A stretch of DNA of 64,000 nucleotides, taken from Bacteroidia bacterium. GTDB taxonomy: Bacteria > Bacteroidota > Bacteroidia > Chitinophagales > UBA2359. The DNA lies in assembly GCA_030427245.1 (NCBI GenBank), contig JAUHXA010000024.1, forward strand, positions 1 to 64,000, given 5' to 3'. The notes under the pieces are model-generated. The model had not been told where the DNA came from, searched no databases, and saw nothing but the letters and a program-made list of their open reading frames with translations. Below are positions 62,993 to 64,000 of the stretch, one piece after another. The translations under genes were made by a program, and so were the position numbers. The first letter of the stretch is position 1, and every line of letters begins with the position of its first letter.

Positions 62993-64000
62993 ATGTTCGA
63001 CTTCGACAAATGGCAAGAAATCATTGAAACCATTCGCAGGCACAAATTGCGAACCGCCTTGACCGCTTTTGGTGTGTTTTGGGGAATATTCATGTTGGTA
63101 CTGCTATTAGGAGCAGGTAATGGCCTTCAAAATGGAGTCGAATACGATTTCCGAGACGATGCTATCAACAGTATTTGGATTCGACAAGGTAGAACAAGCA
63201 TTCCTTACAAAGGCATGAAACCTGGTCGTCAAATTCAGTTTAACAAAGAAGACTTCAATGCGGTGAATGCACAGATAGAAGGCATCGAACACAGTACGCC
63301 TAGAAATTATGTGCGAGGAGATTTTTCGGTAGTCTATAAAAACAAAGGATACAACTTCAATATTCGCTGCACTTATCCAGGACATCGGTATGTAGAAAAT
63401 TCAATTGTATCACAAGGGCGTTTTTTGAATGACAAAGATGTGTCTGATGCACGTAAAGTAGCTGCAATAGGGCATTTGGTAGCAGAAACAATTTATGAAA
63501 AAGGCGTAGACCCTTTGGGAACTTACATTCAAATCAAAGGGATTCCCTTCAAGGTGATTGGTGTCTTTAAGGACACAGGTGGACCAAACGAAATGAAAAA
63601 TATATACATTCCGTGGAGTACTGCAAACCAAGCTTATAACCACCAAAATAAAGTCCACCAGATGATGGTCACAACGGGTGATTTGCCCATTGAAGAAACC
63701 GAAAAAATGACCCGTCAAATCGAACAACTTTTTGCAGATCGTCACCGTTTTTCGATTGAAGACAAGCAGGCGATTCACATCTTCAACAACAATGAACGCT
63801 TTCAAAGCATTTTGAATCTTTTTGCTGGGATTAGAGGTTTGGTCGGTTTTGTAGGAATTGGTACTTTGCTGGCGGGAATCATTGGAGTAGGTAATATTAT
63901 GTTGATCATAGTGAGTGAACGCACCAAAGAAATTGGCTTGCGAAAGGCTTTGGGCGCAACGCCTAATTCGATTATCAGTATGGTCTTGATGGAGTCTATT
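62993..64000 (+). CDS. MacB-like ABC transporter permease (3' partial)
   Basis: The frame is open to the right edge (336 codons visible, stop outside). From ATG 62993 it begins MFDFDKWQEIIETIRRHKLR with the first transmembrane helix TAFGVFWGIFMLVLLLGAG. A MacB-type periplasmic core domain follows (~60-270), then the second helix (GFVGIGTLLAGIIGVGNIML) and the conserved cytoplasmic loop SERTKEIGLRKALGATPNSI of FtsX/MacB permeases. An in-frame ATG at 62924 could add 23 residues. With the ATPase before it, it forms a tripartite-type exporter or lipoprotein/peptide transporter; the substrate is unknown. Confidence 0.93.
   Translation, partial: MFDFDKWQEIIETIRRHKLRTALTAFGVFWGIFMLVLLLGAGNGLQNGVEYDFRDDAINSIWIRQGRTSIPYKGMKPGRQIQFNKEDFNAVNAQIEGIEHSTPRNYVRGDFSVVYKNKGYNFNIRCTYPGHRYVENSIVSQGRFLNDKDVSDARKVAAIGHLVAETIYEKGVDPLGTYIQIKGIPFKVIGVFKDTGGPNEMKNIYIPWSTANQAYNHQNKVHQMMVTTGDLPIEETEKMTRQIEQLFADRHRFSIEDKQAIHIFNNNERFQSILNLFAGIRGLVGFVGIGTLLAGIIGVGNIMLIIVSERTKEIGLRKALGATPNSIISMVLMESI

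Noticed and set aside
1-64000. tRNA, rRNA and known riboswitches
   Set aside because: No cloverleaf-like, rRNA-like or recognisable riboswitch core was seen by eye; a covariance-model scan would be needed to exclude small RNAs.

Overview
The window looks like chromosomal DNA of a Bacteroidota bacterium, most likely from the Saprospiria/Lewinella side of the phylum, at roughly 40 % GC. The evidence is: type IX secretion (T9SS) C-terminal sorting domains on several secreted proteins, SprB-type repeats, a PorW/SprE-like T9SS component, a bactofilin/AtpZ cluster, a gene-start style with little Shine-Dalgarno signal, and several TAnnTTTG (-7) promoter matches. The assignment below phylum level is an inference.

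Left part (1-20 kb): the first 14.5 kb is one giant surface-adhesin gene, open at the left edge. It carries 24 SprB-like units of exactly 225 bp in perfect register, then 17 SdrD-B-like calcium-binding modules, cadherin/Big-like domains and a T9SS sorting domain. It is followed by two terminator-like hairpins and a repeat-rich non-coding stretch (palindromes, interleaved inverted repeats, 50-bp tandem repeats). On the opposite strand lie an XRE repressor-like gene and a very unusual fusion protein: KilA-N + T5orf172 (GIY-YIG-like) + coiled coil + LytTR. Next come a 1.3-kb decayed intergenic region with a fragment of an Avd/S23-like four-helix-bundle gene, a membrane-anchored lytic transglycosylase with an EF-hand-like loop, and a frameshifted DUF3667 gene.

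Middle part (20-46 kb): mostly housekeeping and metabolic genes, many on the minus strand. These are a MATE exporter, a class V aminotransferase, an MsbA-like ABC exporter, a seven-repeat propeller protein, an AAA ATPase with a nuclease-like C-terminus behind operator-like repeats, acyl-CoA dehydrogenase, a DPE2-like 4-alpha-glucanotransferase, a T9SS-protein remnant, enoyl-CoA hydratase, a DEAD-box helicase, a TlpA-like thioredoxin lipoprotein, GatB, an SDR, an SPFH/band-7 protein, a TIP30-like NAD(P)-binding protein, a small lipoprotein, a DUF2279 protein, two unrecognised proteins, a beta-helix T9SS cargo and RluE.

Right part (46-64 kb): a methyltransferase-TPR protein, the PorW/SprE-like T9SS protein with a ~200-residue Lys/Glu insert, an M23 peptidase-bactofilin-AtpZ-AtpI-like cluster, a secreted HExxH metalloprotease, an AlkD-like DNA glycosylase, a solitary type III polyketide synthase, a DUF1992 protein, a CRTAC1-like FG-GAP/ASPIC lipoprotein ending in a histidine run, and a MacB-type ABC transporter whose ATPase and permease are separated by a 9-bp tandem repeat. 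The permease runs off the right edge.

The best candidates for something undescribed are the KilA-N/T5orf172/LytTR fusion with its XRE neighbour, and the palindromes inserted in frame in two coding sequences. No rRNA, tRNA or CRISPR array was seen.
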